This document shows, in pieces, positions 1 through 12,244 of a DNA stretch of 64,000 bases. A program made the position numbers and the translations under genes. How positions within the stretch are numbered: position 1 is the stretch's first letter; each line of letters opens with the position of its first letter. The notes under the pieces are model-generated. The model was not told where the DNA came from. It ran no database searches and saw only the letters and a program-made list of their open reading frames with translations. This stretch comes from Tretioscincus oriximinensis (Eukaryota; Chordata; Lepidosauria; Squamata; Gymnophthalmidae), in the NCBI GenBank assembly GCA_022410635.1, contig JAJVDF010000019.1, positions 1,522,091 through 1,586,090 on the forward strand. Reading direction: 5' to 3'.

Positions 1-315
1 ACCTCTTTAAGCATATTCGATAGCACCAGTATGAAAGAACTGTGGAAACATCCAATTTGTCTTATCTGCATCTATCCAAAAAAGCCCCTCTGCACTAGTG
101 TGTGCTATTGATTATACATTCTTCTAGTGGTTTACAGACATAATAAACATAGTATAAAATACATAATCCAATAATATACCATCCAAACTAATTTCTTTAC
201 AAGTTTGTCAAGGGAAACATTGCTATTAATTAGCCTTAAACTGAATTACATTTGAACATGCATTTTTTGACTTTTGCCTCAGTCTATCAATTATTTTATC
301 TTGTATTTACATATA

Positions 316-420
316 AAAAGAAAAGAGAGAGAGAAAACAGAGGGAAAGTAAAAGACAAGCAGGCAAGCTGACAGACAGAGGAAAGAGAGAGAGAGAGAGA
401 CAAGAGAGAAAAAGAAAGAG
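316..420. repeat. GA-rich low-complexity tract
   Basis: Purine-rich simple sequence with repeated GAGAGA and GAAAGAG blocks. Confidence 0.85.
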
Positions 421-429
421 GCATATTAT

Positions 430-1834
430 AAGATCGAGCAGGCCTGCCAGCGGTTTTAACTTGCATGATTGGTTCTTACACAGCAGATCATTCTGGGTCT
501 TGTTGACCTTGGCAGCTTTATAGGGGTCATATTAGTCCACAGCTGAAATGTTCTTGAGCAATTTCAGCAATGTTTCAGTCTCAAAAAAAAAAGAAAGAGT
601 CCTTGATATTCTGCAAGAATATACATTATTATCCGTCTACATTATACTTAGCCCAGCTTACTATTCATAATCAAATTTTAACAGTGTTTGTTTTAGGGCA
701 TTTCATCATTCAGCTCATTGCTGTTTTCTGTCATAAGCGGAGGTACAGATTAATTATCATTTTCTTGGCATCTGATCGTCTGTTTTGTGTATTTTTTCCT
801 CTTACCTGGGGGATATCAGCAGCACTTTGCACAGAGGCAATGCCCTTCAGGAAAGCAAGAGTTAAGTAACACATAAGAGGAAGCCATTCTCTAATTAATT
901 CAAACAGTTTCTGTTCACTACCCACTGACTAAATATGTTACTTTTTGGCTGAGAACCATTTCAATGGAGTATTTCACTCATCCATGCTGTTTTTCAAGAT
1001 GAACAAGCAAAACAAAAACAAAAAAGCACCCTAAAACTAATTTCCTGCAGGAAAGAGATGGTGCCAGTAATTAAACACAATTTCTAAAGATTCCGTCATA
1101 AGTTTAACAGAGATCATTCTGAATGCACATAAATTACCAGAAAGGCTTATAAACCAAAGATGGAAACGCTGTTCGTTGAATCATGGACATAAGATGTGGT
1201 ATCCAAAGCCTCTTCTCACCTAACTGAGGAACAAACAAGACCTATTCAATAATCCTGCAATACATTAATTGAAAAAAATNGGGGTTTGTTAATGACTTTT
1301 TTAATAAGCAGGATATATCCAGAATATGTATGCCTGTATGCACGAAGACAGCATCCAGTAGTTCCCCAATAATCTGAAGGAGTTGGCTTTTAATATTCTA
1401 TAGCTGCTCCTGTCTGAGTGGTACACTCTGCTTCTTTCCTGCCTCAGATAATAAGGTATGCTAATTATACAACATTGTCCAAACCCCTCCTTTAGCCAAG
1501 ACTCTGGGCAAGAGATTACAATGCAGAACATGTTTCCTTATGCTGCCTCTAATGTGCCCCATCACATTTTCAAACCAAGGAATGGAGGAAGAACATGAAA
1601 TGAAAATGTCTTGATAATACTAAATCGTGCTCACTTTTTAGAATGTTTTTCCCCTAAAAGAAGTTGTTTGAATGACTCCAGGGGTAGGAATATGGATTCA
1701 TTCTTCCAATGTGTCCCCCAGTCAGTTCTAATGCTACACAGAGTGGACCTAGGATGGGAAAGATTCCAATCATAAACTTTACTGACTGGAGCAATTATCT
1801 TGGATATTTTAAGCAAGAAGGGAAATGAGAGAAA
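430..1834. other. Unique AT-rich intronic sequence
   Basis: No coding frame with family resemblance and no repeat I can place. There is an isolated N at 1280. Confidence 0.6.
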
Positions 1835-1842
1835 CCTGGGAG

Positions 1843-2286
1843 TAGGGCTGCCATATTTTGGCAGCCCAAAACCAGGACGGGGGTGGGGGTGCGTGCATGC
1901 GCGTGCGCGCACATGTGCACGTGCACATATGGACGCTGGAGGCAGGGTTTCGCGCACCTGCTAGCGTGCCAACTCCCCTCTAGCGTTTTTCCTTTGCTGG
2001 AGGCGAGTTGGTGCGCTTTGCAAGCAGGCGCGTGAAACCCCGCCTCCAGCATTGGAGCAGCTACGGCACGCTCCGAGGTCCCTTCCAGGACCCCAGAAAG
2101 CGTTGCCGGCCCNCAGCCATCAGCTCTGACGGCTGCTTTGCCTTTAAAATCCTGCATTTTTACATTCCCTGATGCAGCATCGGAGAATGTGAAAAGCCGG
2201 GATTTTAACTTAAAACCCGGAGGGGACTATATTTTAGTCCCCCAAACCGAGATTGTCCCGCTTTCCCAGGACGTATGGCTACCCTA
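1843..2286. mobile_element. hAT-like MITE with exact 8-bp target duplication
   Basis: A 444-bp element. Its ends are related inverted repeats, TAGGGCTGCCATA on the left and (reverse complement) TAGGGTAGCCATA on the right. CCTGGGAG occurs immediately outside both ends (1835-1842 and 2287-2294), an exact 8-bp duplication typical of hAT transposition. The inside is much more GC- and CpG-rich than its surroundings and includes an alternating purine-pyrimidine run (about 1889-1937). No transposase is encoded. Confidence 0.8.
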
Positions 2287-2294
2287 CCTGGGAG

Positions 2295-3785
2295 GAAGGA
2301 AGAGATATAATACACCATTAAAAGGGCACAAGAAATTTTCTACAAGAAGAAAGATTTATTTTTTAAAAAAATCATAAATCACCAAAGAAATAAGATAAAG
2401 TTTACAAAGATACTATAAAGGATCAGATGGATAACTGCTAGAAATGGTATTCTGCAGCCCATCATATGCTTTACATAAAGATGGGATGTTCTGGATCTCT
2501 GATAGCTGCATAGTCTACAAAACAGTGGTTTAATCAGTCAAAAGGAGTTTATTTTACTGGGAGGGTTGTGGGAGATAGTCTTCCTAAAGACCACTTCTGA
2601 AGTGGAACAGAACCTTTCTCTATATCATTAACTTATCTCTGTCATGAATCTGGATGCTCCAAAGAAAGTATTCTTGGGTGTTTTCAATATACATCTGCTT
2701 GAGCATCTGAAGAATTAAAACTCATGCTGCCTAGCCTTTCCTTGTTAGCATCTAAGATGCTACGAGACCTCCTTGCAAGATGTTATATCAAAATTATGAA
2801 TAGCGTAGCAGCTTAGGCACTCATAGCCAAGATGGGGACATCTAATACCCCAAAAGGTAATGACAGAGGTCTGAAGATATTCCAGTTGGGATGGTTACTT
2901 TATCCAGATGCTTGCCTGGTGCATTTTCTGATCAAATTTTGTTATTCTGTGAGTTTTGTTCCCTTTAGAATGATCTCATATTGCATGCTAGCTTTCTTCA
3001 GTATGCAGCTTCCACACTTGGGCTAGAAGATGATCTTGGCAATTAGTCAAAACACAACACCATTCCTCAGACAACATCCTTCAAGCATTCTGGAGCAGCA
3101 GAATCTCCATCCCTTGGGTGAAGGGATTGTGTGAATGCCCAGTTGCAATGCTGGGTGGAGAACAAGTCTATTCATACTAGAAAGCCTGGAAAGTATTTGC
3201 TATTCCTGCTTTCTGGATCAGGAAATGGAATGATCCTGGATAGTGGGATCTATTTCTCTGCAAATCAGAAGGCAAGGTTTCCAGTATTTCTTTTTAGCAT
3301 CAGGTTTGAGCTGGGGGAGGAGCTAAGGGATTTTATAGCAGTGGTGGGAATCATATGAGAATATTACGTGCTTTGTCAGAATTTCCACTCTCCTACAAAG
3401 TCCAAATTCTCATATAGTAATGCACAAGAAAAATTGCCTCACCCATTTCCTGTTTGGTGATGTCACTTCTACCCCAATGCTTCTGGAAAGGGCACCTGCC
3501 ATGATGTCACTTCCTGTCCTGCTTTGGAACTGATGTCAGCAAATTGTGCATGCATGTAAAGCATGCACAATGACTCCCAACACCCAAGATTTTCAGGCTC
3601 CATGCGTGGGATTGCCAGACCAAATATTCCCAGCAGTGGTTTAGAGAGAAGGAGTTGAGTTAGTTCTTGGAACTCGAAGGAGATGTTGTTCCGTTCTCTG
3701 AGAGAAACTGTATTGTGATTTCCTTCCAGTTCTTTTATTTTGTACTGTATCTGTTACTAGTTTGAAGATGAGTTCCCCTTAACTT
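2295..3785. other. Unique intronic sequence with a small hairpin
   Basis: Mostly unremarkable AT-rich DNA. At about 3541-3572 a 10-bp stem (TTGTGCATGC with its complement) closes a short loop. The segment 3450-3610 has several gatgtcactt-type repeats and may be an old interspersed repeat. Confidence 0.5.
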
Positions 3786-4220
3786 AGGGTGCGTTCACAC
3801 GACTATTTTATGCCTCAGTTATAGTGACATTATGAAGGTCACATCACACGTGTTAAGCATGTATGAGTAAAACTTCCGCAATAAAGGCCATTTATTCTGC
3901 AATAAATTATTGCTGGGATAATCAGGAATAATTGCTGAGAACGTCCAAAACCTCGCAGCCAACCTCCGTCACCTTGTAGCCTTCCTCTCCTGTGTGATCA
4001 TTATTAGTGCGAGAGACAGGAGGGGAGAGATGACAGGAGGAAGCAGGGAAATCTCCCCGCCTTTTCCTAAGCCCAGGGTGCCCTCCCCCTCCTTTGCGGG
4101 GCTGCTGCCTGCTCTGCAAAAGGAAGAGGAACAAAACCTCCTCTTCCCCTCAGCCGATCTATTTGACAACAGGCAGAGCCTATCTGGAGGGAATTCAGCT
4201 GAAGGAGGAGAGACGGATGC

Positions 4221-4351
4221 GTTCTGCCTGCCCCATCCATATGAAGCTTCGGTCTGGGTAACGTTTTGGGACATTTTGGCATGTGGATGGCCAAGCTCTG
4301 TCCCAAAACGTTACCCAGACCGAGGCTCCATATGGATGGGGCAGGCAGAAC
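4221..4351. repeat. Inverted repeat, 53-bp arms, 25-bp loop
   Basis: Arms at 4221-4273 and 4299-4351 are complementary with two mismatches (gttctgcctgccccatccat pairs with atggatggggcaggcagaac). It may be the end of a larger foldback element, since a GGGTGCGTTCACACG motif lies upstream at about 3788-3802. Confidence 0.85.
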
Positions 4352-4884
4352 ACAACTTTATATATAAGAACATTATAATTCAGTGCCTATGATAAGTGGG
4401 GCCATACTAAAAAAGGTAAGGCAATTCAATCCTAATTCAAGTAACCATTCTCATAATCTCAACTGTATATTGGAAAGGATATAAGGGTGTATGAGATTGG
4501 CAAAATTAGGTTGCAAGTATTATTACATGTACCAGCACTGCATTCTGAAAATGGCAGACTTAGATCTGTAAATTTGTTCAGTAATCAGTCTTGTCTATTG
4601 ACAGCATGAGGTAGATACATTTAGTTTTTCCAAAACATTTTAGCATTTGTGGAACTTCTGTCTTGGTGGTTCTTTCTTGCAAATATATATATTTCTGTGA
4701 TTACAATCAAATATAAAACTGAAACATAAAATGGTCCAATTAAAGTCACATAAAGACAGAGGCCACATTTCATTTTAGACCATCTGCAGTTCAGATTCAG
4801 GTTAGACAATCTAAACCTCAATTTTGCTTCTGATTTTTTTCTGTGTGTATAGAATTTTTTTCCCTGTACTAAATCCTGAAAAAT

Positions 4885-5125
4885 GAAAGCCTAGGGTATC
4901 AGTAGCTACTAGGATGGATTTCTTGATCCTGCTTCTAAGATGGAGCAACAGGCAGTATCCCTCAAGTACCATTTGCAGGGAGTCAAGAACAGGTGAGGGT
5001 TTTGACTTCTTCTGCTTGAGACTGGCCAGATGCAGTTGGTGGGCAACTGTGTGAGACAGAACGCTGGACCGGATTGGCTCCGGCCCCAATTCAGCACAGC
5101 TCCTCTTATGTTCTTTTTATGTTCT
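4885..5125 (+). mobile_element. CR1 LINE 3' end (5'-truncated)
   Basis: This matches the CR1 3'UTRs elsewhere in the window: tactaggatgg, gatggagcaacaggcagta, ccatttgcagggagtca, ctggaccggattgg, and a terminal CTTATGTTCTTTTTATGTTC. Only the 3'UTR is retained; there is no reverse-transcriptase coding sequence. Confidence 0.85.
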
Positions 5126-5777
5126 CATTTTCTATTATTAAAGATGCAATCATAGATATACTTCTGCTATTTAAATCATTCCCTAAGCATTCCCTATAGA
5201 CAAGGATTTTCTTTTCAGTAAAACCTTCAGTTCTAATCACCATTGCTAATAATCAGAGATGACAACATTTGTGTATTAAAATGTTTGTAGAGGAGAAAGT
5301 CCAGGAAGGATAATATAGATACTGATGGAACACCAAGGGTGTAGTAGGAATTCAAGAAAACCATTTATTATTAATCAAAATGGAATAGAAAGATGGATAT
5401 GATATGAAAGATATGATTAGAAAGATATGAAATCAGTAATTTACACTGTTTTATTATTAACTAATTGATACCCTGTCTTTTATAGTTCAATAGCAGTTAG
5501 AAATCTGGGTAAATATTATAAATCAGTAAATAAGGTTAATATAAATGGTCTTTCTATTTCTTATTCTTATTCTTATAGTCCTGGCCTACCAGTCCAGAAA
5601 GAACAGTCGAATGGGTTATGGAAAAATGACTCTAGATAGATCAGTCACAGCAAAGAAAACAGAATCAATATGAAAGAAAAACAAAATTATTTTTTGTGCA
5701 AGGCATGAGCTACTGATTAACAAAGAGTACCAATCCTTGTGGCACATTTTCTATTATTAAAGATGGAATCATATATA
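5126..5777. repeat. About 33-bp direct repeats flanking a 585-bp segment
   Basis: The stretch cattttctattattaaagat recurs at 5126 and at 5745, continuing to about 33 bases with one substitution and a 2-base indel. The right end of the enclosed segment (caatccttgtggcac) resembles the end of the dispersed stem-GAAA repeat family described below. The repeats may be a long target-site duplication around an inserted element. Confidence 0.5.
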
Positions 5778-6296
5778 AAGTTTTGTAACTTAAATCTTAT
5801 TGAACTTCAATGAGACTTAAGTTTCCTACCTAAAAGAAGCATCAGCTGTTTCCTCTTTGGTGCCAGAACAGAGAGAAGCTTCAGAAATCTTCATGCTGAA
5901 ACATTTGCTGCACTTAAACTTTGCTGTCATTCTTTCATTCAACAACATTATTCATATAGGGATATTATTTTTTTATCATTTCCTTCCCAGACTTGATCTT
6001 GTCTTTTCATTTCCCTAGCCCCGATGACACAGAGACATTGTGAATTTTTGAATTAATCCCCAAATTGTTTACCCTCCCAGCACTGCTGTCAGAGATATTT
6101 CTTCAGTCTATTCCTGTAGATTACCATGTCTAATATGTGTATAATTAATTAGGGCTTCCTTCACTCATATGAAACATCACCCCAAAGCAGTGGTTCTTCT
6201 TTGGATAAGTATGGGGAGGATTTTCTGACTTTTATCTCTTGCTTCTATTTATTCATAAAATCAAATTTTATATTGTTATATTTTCTTGTAATAATA

Positions 6297-6410
6297 ATGG
6301 AGGAGGAGAAGGGGGAGGAGGAACGAAGAAGGAGAAAGAAGAATGAAGAGGAGGAAGAAGAAGAGGAAGAAGAAAAGGAGGAGGAAGAAGAAAAGCAGAA
6401 GAAGAAGATT
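6297..6410 (+). repeat. Purine (GGA/GAA) tract
   Basis: About 110 bases are almost entirely purine on the plus strand (ggaggaggagaagggggagg and on). The polyglutamate/polylysine reading frame across it is a composition effect, not a gene. Such tracts can form triplex DNA. Confidence 0.9.
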
Positions 6411-6419
6411 ATCACAAGC

Positions 6420-7855
6420 CCTTTATACATATACCTAATAATCTAGATTAAGGAGTTCAGTAATCCACATCATTTACTAATCCAAACCAGATCCATACAA
6501 AGCTCCTGTTTGCAAAGGGCTAATAATTCATTTTAAGTAGCTCACTAAAATGGATCACTGGTAGAGCACATTAATCTATTCCACATGTGTAGTAATACCA
6601 CTAAATACACATTAGGAGTGGCATATTTGCACACAGGACAGATGATTGCGCTCATAGGAGGGACTCCAAGGGCATGCACGTTCTGAATAAAATTTCCTGA
6701 TGCATCTGCTCTGTATCTACTTGTCTTTTTCTTTGCTGGTGAATGTTGCCAACTGCAAAGCTGGAAAACATTCAGATCCAGCAAAGAGCAGCCCAGCTCC
6801 ACCTGCAATTGAGCGATGGGACACTGGAGAAATGGCAGAGCAGAGGCTTGTGCTATGTAATCTAACGAGAATAGCAGAATGCCATTTGTATGGCAGGTGG
6901 CTGTTACCTAGTTTTATTGTGGATCAACCGGCTCCATGTAAAGTATGTTGTTGGTGCTATTATGGATCAAGGTAATTCACTTTTTCTACGGTGGATGAAG
7001 GCAAGTTAGAGCAAACAGGTCTTAAGAGATCTCTAATTAGGAGCAGTGGTGGCTTACATTAAGCAGTGTCACATCAACATGTAAACCAGTGAGTCAGTTT
7101 TAATGCTTTCCATTCTTTTTAATGGGGATGTACACTTCTACAGCTAATCTGAATCAAACAAATTTTGATTTACCAATACAGATTTATGAGTAAAGGACCA
7201 TACTGTAATTCACATGCATTTGTTTATCTTCTTCAGAAATTAAGTTTTGATTGATTGATACTGCATCCCTTGTGGTTCTACAACCATTTCCCCCAGCCTG
7301 TTTTTTGAAACTCCACATAGTTTTACATTGGGAACAACCAGGGGTCGGATGGAGTAAATATTAATTCTGTTGAGTTTAAAAATCCAGAAATGTTATCTCT
7401 TTTCAATATTTTTCTTCAGTCTTTAATGAACAGATGTAAATCTCCATCCTGTCTTTTACCCTGAGAGAATAAAAATAATCCTTTTCCCAGACATTTACTT
7501 TTACAATGTAAAAGTTTATTCTCTCTGTCAGAAATTTCAAGTTAGGGCGTTTCCTTACCTAGTTCTTGCCAGGATGCTCCATCATCACGTCTGCTTCACT
7601 CCATGTTCTAATGGAGATTGTGCAATGCATCTGCAACAAAGCTGCAAGGATCTGTAATCTGCTAACTGCATATTCGAACATCTTTGCAAAAGATACCGGA
7701 TTGAATTGGATTTTCCGTCATGCATCTCTTTCTTTTCAGGAGATGGCAGGAAATCTCATGAGAAGACAGATTTGCATTCATTCTAGTCATGTGGTTAGTC
7801 TTATGATTAATCAGGGTAGAAGCAAAATCCCTACTGAGCATGTGTCAGAATTAGT
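6420..7855. other. Unique intronic sequence
   Basis: No supported gene or recognised repeat. Short frames are not conserved-looking. Confidence 0.5.
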
Positions 7856-7863
7856 CTTCCTAC

Positions 7864-8532
7864 CAGGGCTTTTTTTGTGACGGAACGCACCGGAACGCAG
7901 TTCCAGCACCTTTTATTTAGGCGGGGGGGCGCGCGGGGGGGGCAGGAACGAGCGGCGACGGCGGCCGCCTCCGCCCCCCTGCCCCCCGCCTAAATAAAAG
8001 GTGCTGATACTGCTGCGTTGGCCGCCGGCGAGAGGGGCCGCCGGCGAGGGGGGCGTCGCCCCGCCCCCGCCTAAATAAAAGGTGCCACTTAAATAAAATA
8101 ACACCACGCCCACCTCGCCGGCGGCTAACGCAGCAGTACCGGTACCTTTTATTTAGGTGGCGGGGGAGCGGAGGCGGCGGCCGCCGCCGCTCATTCCCGC
8201 CCCCCCGCGCGCCCCCTGCCCCCCCCCCGCCCCCCGTCGCTGCCGGTGTTAGCGGCACCTTTTATTTAGGCGGGGGGGCGGGGGAGCGGAGGCAGCCGCC
8301 GCCGCTCATTCCCGCCCCCCCCGCGCGCCCCCCGTCGCCGCCGGTGTTAGCGGCACCTTTTATTTAGACGGGGAGGCGGGGGAGCAGAGGCAGCCGCCGC
8401 CGCTCATTCCCGCCCCCCCGCGCGTGCCCCCCGCGCCCCCCCCACGTGCCCCCACACGCGCACGCCCCGCCCCACCCCCCCATTGCCGCCGGTGTTAGTT
8501 CCGGCACCTTTTGTTCTGGAAAAAAAGCACTG
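7864..8532. mobile_element. GC-rich hAT-like non-autonomous element with 8-bp target duplication
   Basis: A 669-bp element. Its ends are inverted: CAGGGCTTTTTTTG on the left and (reverse complement) CAGTGCTTTTTTTCC on the right. CTTCCTAC is exactly duplicated outside both ends (7856-7863 and 8533-8540), as expected for hAT. Inside, a GC-rich cassette is repeated: ACCTTTTATTTAG-type units begin near 8143, 8256 and 8354, with a final partial near 8505, and inverted copies (CTAAATAAAAGGTG) lie at about 7991 and 8071. CpG and homopolymer-C content is extreme. No transposase is present. Confidence 0.85.
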
Positions 8533-8540
8533 CTTCCTAC

Positions 8541-8889
8541 GTGGATTGGAAAGACTTCTGCTTTCTTTGCAAAAATATTAAGTTACAGATATGTATGTCG
8601 TGGCTTGGGATCAGGTGATTTCACAAGTTAATGAAATAGAGGTTTTTAACTTAGCGTGTGAAAGGAGCCACATAGGGACCGTGATATTACACTGATGTAG
8701 CTCCCCACATGCTGACTCTCCCATTGGCAACTGGGTGTCTAGTCTCATGCGATTTTATACCAAAATCTCACCCCAGCACAGACATTATCCATGCCACCAA
8801 CATGAGGTGCTCCAATGCTGAATCACCATTTCCCCACTATCAGAAATTGCAGAGAATGGGCCATTTCAGTGCAACAAGCATTGACAGCC
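8541..8889. other. Sequence left of the CR1 element
   Basis: About 350 bases with no recognised gene. The CR1 5' boundary lies near 8890 but is not sharply visible, so some of this may belong to the element's ORF1 in a broken frame. Confidence 0.4.
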
Positions 8890-8896
8890 CACTATT

Positions 8897-9337
8897 CAAT
8901 ATGGCAAAGCTGCCTCCAGAGCACTCCCACGGATCAAAGATGTGTTTGAGAGGCTGCCAAGACTTTTTCGTCCTACAGATGACTACCCATTTCTATTAAT
9001 ACATATAGGAACAAACGACACTGCAACACAGGATTTTGAAACTATCTGTAGAGATTTCGAAAATCTAGGCCGGAAAGTGAAGGAACTGGGAGCACAGGTA
9101 GTCTTCTCATCTATCCTCCCAGTGGATGGTCATNGAAGAAGAAGATGGAACAAGATTTTGAAGGTAAACAACTGGCTACGACGTTGGTGCTACCAACAGG
9201 GATTTGGATTTCTAGACCATGGAATGACCTACTTATATGATGGACTCTTGGCAAGGGATGGGCTGCACCTTACAAGAATGGGAAAGAATATTTTTGGAAG
9301 GCGTCTGGCATCACTCATCAGGAGAGCTTTAAACTAA
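8897..9337 (+). pseudogene. CR1 ORF1 fragment, SGNH esterase-like domain
   Basis: The frame is readable from about 8897 to the TAA at 9335-9337. It carries the SGNH-hydrolase signature IHIGTNDT (about 8999-9022) and, near the end, RDGLHLT (from about 9254), which would supply the D-x-x-H catalytic pair. Esterase domains are known in CR1 ORF1 proteins. The N-terminal part, including the first catalytic block and the start codon, is missing or frame-broken, so this is a remnant. One codon contains an N (9134). Confidence 0.85.
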
Positions 9338-9372
9338 AGCAGAAGGGGAAGGGAAGTAAAAGGGCAGTCAAA

Positions 9373-12244
9373 CATGTACAGCCATTGCATGCAGAGGACA
9401 ATCTTACTGGCCAAATAAAAAGAGAAGAACAAAGGCAAAACTTTTGGGAGAGACCCAGAAAAGACAAGCTAAATCACAAATTGAAATGCTTCTACACTAA
9501 TGCACAAAGCATGGGAAACAAACAAGAAGAATTGGACATCCTAACACAGGAAAATAAATACGATATCATAGGTATCACTGAAACTTGGTGGGATGAGACA
9601 CATGAATGGAATACAAAGCTTAGAGGTTACAACTTATATATAAGAAACAGACTTCACAAAAGGGGAGGCGGTGTCGCATTGTATGTTAGGGAAACATATA
9701 CCTCCTCAGAGGTTCAAGTTTCAGAAAATGGAAGCTCTGTAGAAACCATCTGGGTAAGAATACAAGGAGAGAAAAACAGAAAGGACACCATTGTGGGAGT
9801 TTATTATAGGCCTCCTGGACAATCAGAAGATATAGATGAACTCTTCCTACAACAGATGACTATGCTCTCAAACAAACATGATACAGTGATTATGGGAGAT
9901 TTTAACTATCCAGACATTTGCTGGGAATCTCTTCTCGGGCAAAACTCACGGGTCTACTAAATTTTTATCTTCTCTAGCAGATAATTTTATCTGCCAAAAG
10001 GTGGAAGAAAAAACAAGAGGATCCGCTATCCTGGATCTAATTCTTACCAACAAGGAGGAAATAGTTGAGGAAGTAAGGGTGGCTGGGACCTTGGGCTGCA
10101 GTGACCATGCAATCATTGAATTCTTCATAACAAAGGGAGGAAGACCTGAGAGGACTCAGACGTCAAGACTAGATTTCAGAAGAGCAGATTTTGATGGACT
10201 AAGAAGGAGGGTGGGAAGAATCCAATGGTTGGAAGTCTTAAAGGACAGAAATGTCCAAGAAGGATGGGAAATCTTGCAAAATAAAATTCTAGAAGCACAA
10301 TCTTTAACAATTCCCCAAAGAAGAAAACATGGGAAGCATCTAAGGAGGCCACTGTGGTTGAACCTAAATCTTAATAACTTACTAAAAAAGAAAAAAATAC
10401 TGTTTATGAAATGGAAGAAGGGGGACATTTCTAAGGAAGANTATAAGGCAGTCTGCAGTAATTGTAGGGCAAGTGTCAGAAAAGCTAAAGCTGAATATGA
10501 ACTGAGTCTTGCAAGGCATGTAAAAAGCAATAATAAAGGATTTTGGGGGTACGTCAAAAGAAAAAGAAAAGCTAAAGATGCTATAGGAGTTCTACAGAGG
10601 GAAAATGGTGAAATGATCAAAAACAATACTGAGAAAGCTGAACTTCTGAACACTTATTTTGNAACTGTTTTTTCTGAAAAAGGACATCCAACAACAGCTG
10701 GCCTTCATTCTGTTATTGAAGGAACAAAAGAATCAAAACACTTAGTAGACAGAGAAAAGGTGAGGGAACTCTTAGCTAATTTAAATGAATTCAAATCACC
10801 AAGCCCAGATGAACTACATCCCAGGGTACTGAAGGAACTAGCAGAAGTAATAGCGGAACCACTTGCAGTGATCTTTGAAAATTCATGGACAACAGGAGAA
10901 GTCCCAGTAGAATGGAGAAGGGCAAATGTTGTCCCTATCTTCAAAAAGGGTAAAAAGGTGGAACCGGGAAACTACAGGCCTGTGAGTCTGACTTCAATAC
11001 CAGGAAAGCTCCTTGAACAAGTTATAAAGCAGCATGTATGCCAGCACTTGGATAGGAATGCAGTAATTAAACAGAGCCAACATGGATTTGTAACAAACAA
11101 GTCATGCCAAACTAATTTAATTTCCTTCTATGATAGAATTACCAAATGGGTTGATCAGGGAAATGCAGTAGATGTGGTATATCTTGACTTCAGTAAAGCA
11201 TTTGACAAAGTATCTCATTCCATCCTTATTGAAAAAATGGTCAAGTATGGGATTGACAAAACAACAGTTAGATGGATTGAAAACTGGCTTAGTGATCGTA
11301 CTCAAAGAGTGATAATAAATGGTTGCACATCCAATTGGAAGAATGTTTCAAGTGGAGTACCACAAGGGTCTGTCCTAGGCCCAGTGCTATTTAACATATT
11401 TATAAATGATCTAGATGAAGGAATTGAAGGAAAACTTATCAAATTTGCTGATGACACAAAACTAGGCGGTGTTGCTAATACTAAACAAGATAGAGATAGG
11501 ATTCAAAAAGATCTAGACAAGCTGGAACAATGGGCTGAAACTAACAGAATGATATTTAACAGAGAGAAATGCAAAATCCTACATCTGGGCAGAAATAATG
11601 AAAACAGCACATATAGAATGGGAAGAATATGTCTGAGCAGCAGCACAGGTGAGAAGGACCTGGGTGTTTTGGTAGATCACAGACTAAACATGAGTCAACA
11701 GTGTGAAGCAGCTGCAAAAAAAGCAAACACAATCCTGGGATGTATCAAGAGGGGCATAGAATCTCGCTCACGTGAAGTAATTATTCCTCTCTACAGTACG
11801 TTGGTCCGACCACACTTGGAATACTGTGTTCAGTTCTGGGGGCCCCAATTTAAAAAGGACATTGAGAAACTAGAGCAAGTACAAAAGAGAGTTACAAGAA
11901 TGGTGAGTGGTCTGGAAACCATGTCCTATGAGGAACGGTTAAAGGATCTGGGGATGTTTAGTCTGCAAAAGAGAAGACTGAGAGGAGACCTGATAGCTGT
12001 CTACAAATATTTGAAGGGCTGTCACAGAGCAGAGGGATCAACATTGTTTTCATTAGCACATGGAAGGACTAGAAACAATGGAATGAAACTACAAGGGAAT
12101 AGATTTAGATTAGATATCAGAAAAAACTTTCTAACAGTCAGGGTGATAAACCAGTGGAACAGTTTGCCACAGGGAGTGGTGACTTCGCCTTCCCTGGAAG
12201 TCTTCAAACAGAGACTGGACAGTCATCTATCTGGGATGGTTTAA
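9373..12244 (+). pseudogene. CR1 ORF2: AP-endonuclease and reverse transcriptase, one frameshift
   Basis: The first part (to the TAA at 9958-9960) is an exonuclease-endonuclease-phosphatase domain with YTNAQS, ITETWWDE, VYYRPP and MGDFNY. The second part, in the next frame and open from about 9935 to 12244, continues with the endonuclease GCSDH (about 10096). It then has the reverse-transcriptase blocks VVYLDFSKAFDKVSH, SGVPQGSVLGP and KFADDTKLGG (FADD at about 11442-11454), and a CR1 C-terminal region ending DSHLSGMV. A one-base indel near 9930-9956 separates the frames and is the only interruption; the catalytic residues are all present. ORF2 would nick target DNA and prime reverse transcription from it. 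Ns affect two codons. Confidence 0.92.

Noticed and set aside
6201..6446. ORF with a polyglutamate run
   Set aside because: Translation of a purine microsatellite.
7913..8258. Pro/Gly/Arg-rich ORFs
   Set aside because: Inside the GC-rich hAT-like element; composition artefact.
10156..11305. Minus-strand ORFs over the CR1 ORF2
   Set aside because: Antisense shadows of the reverse-transcriptase frame.
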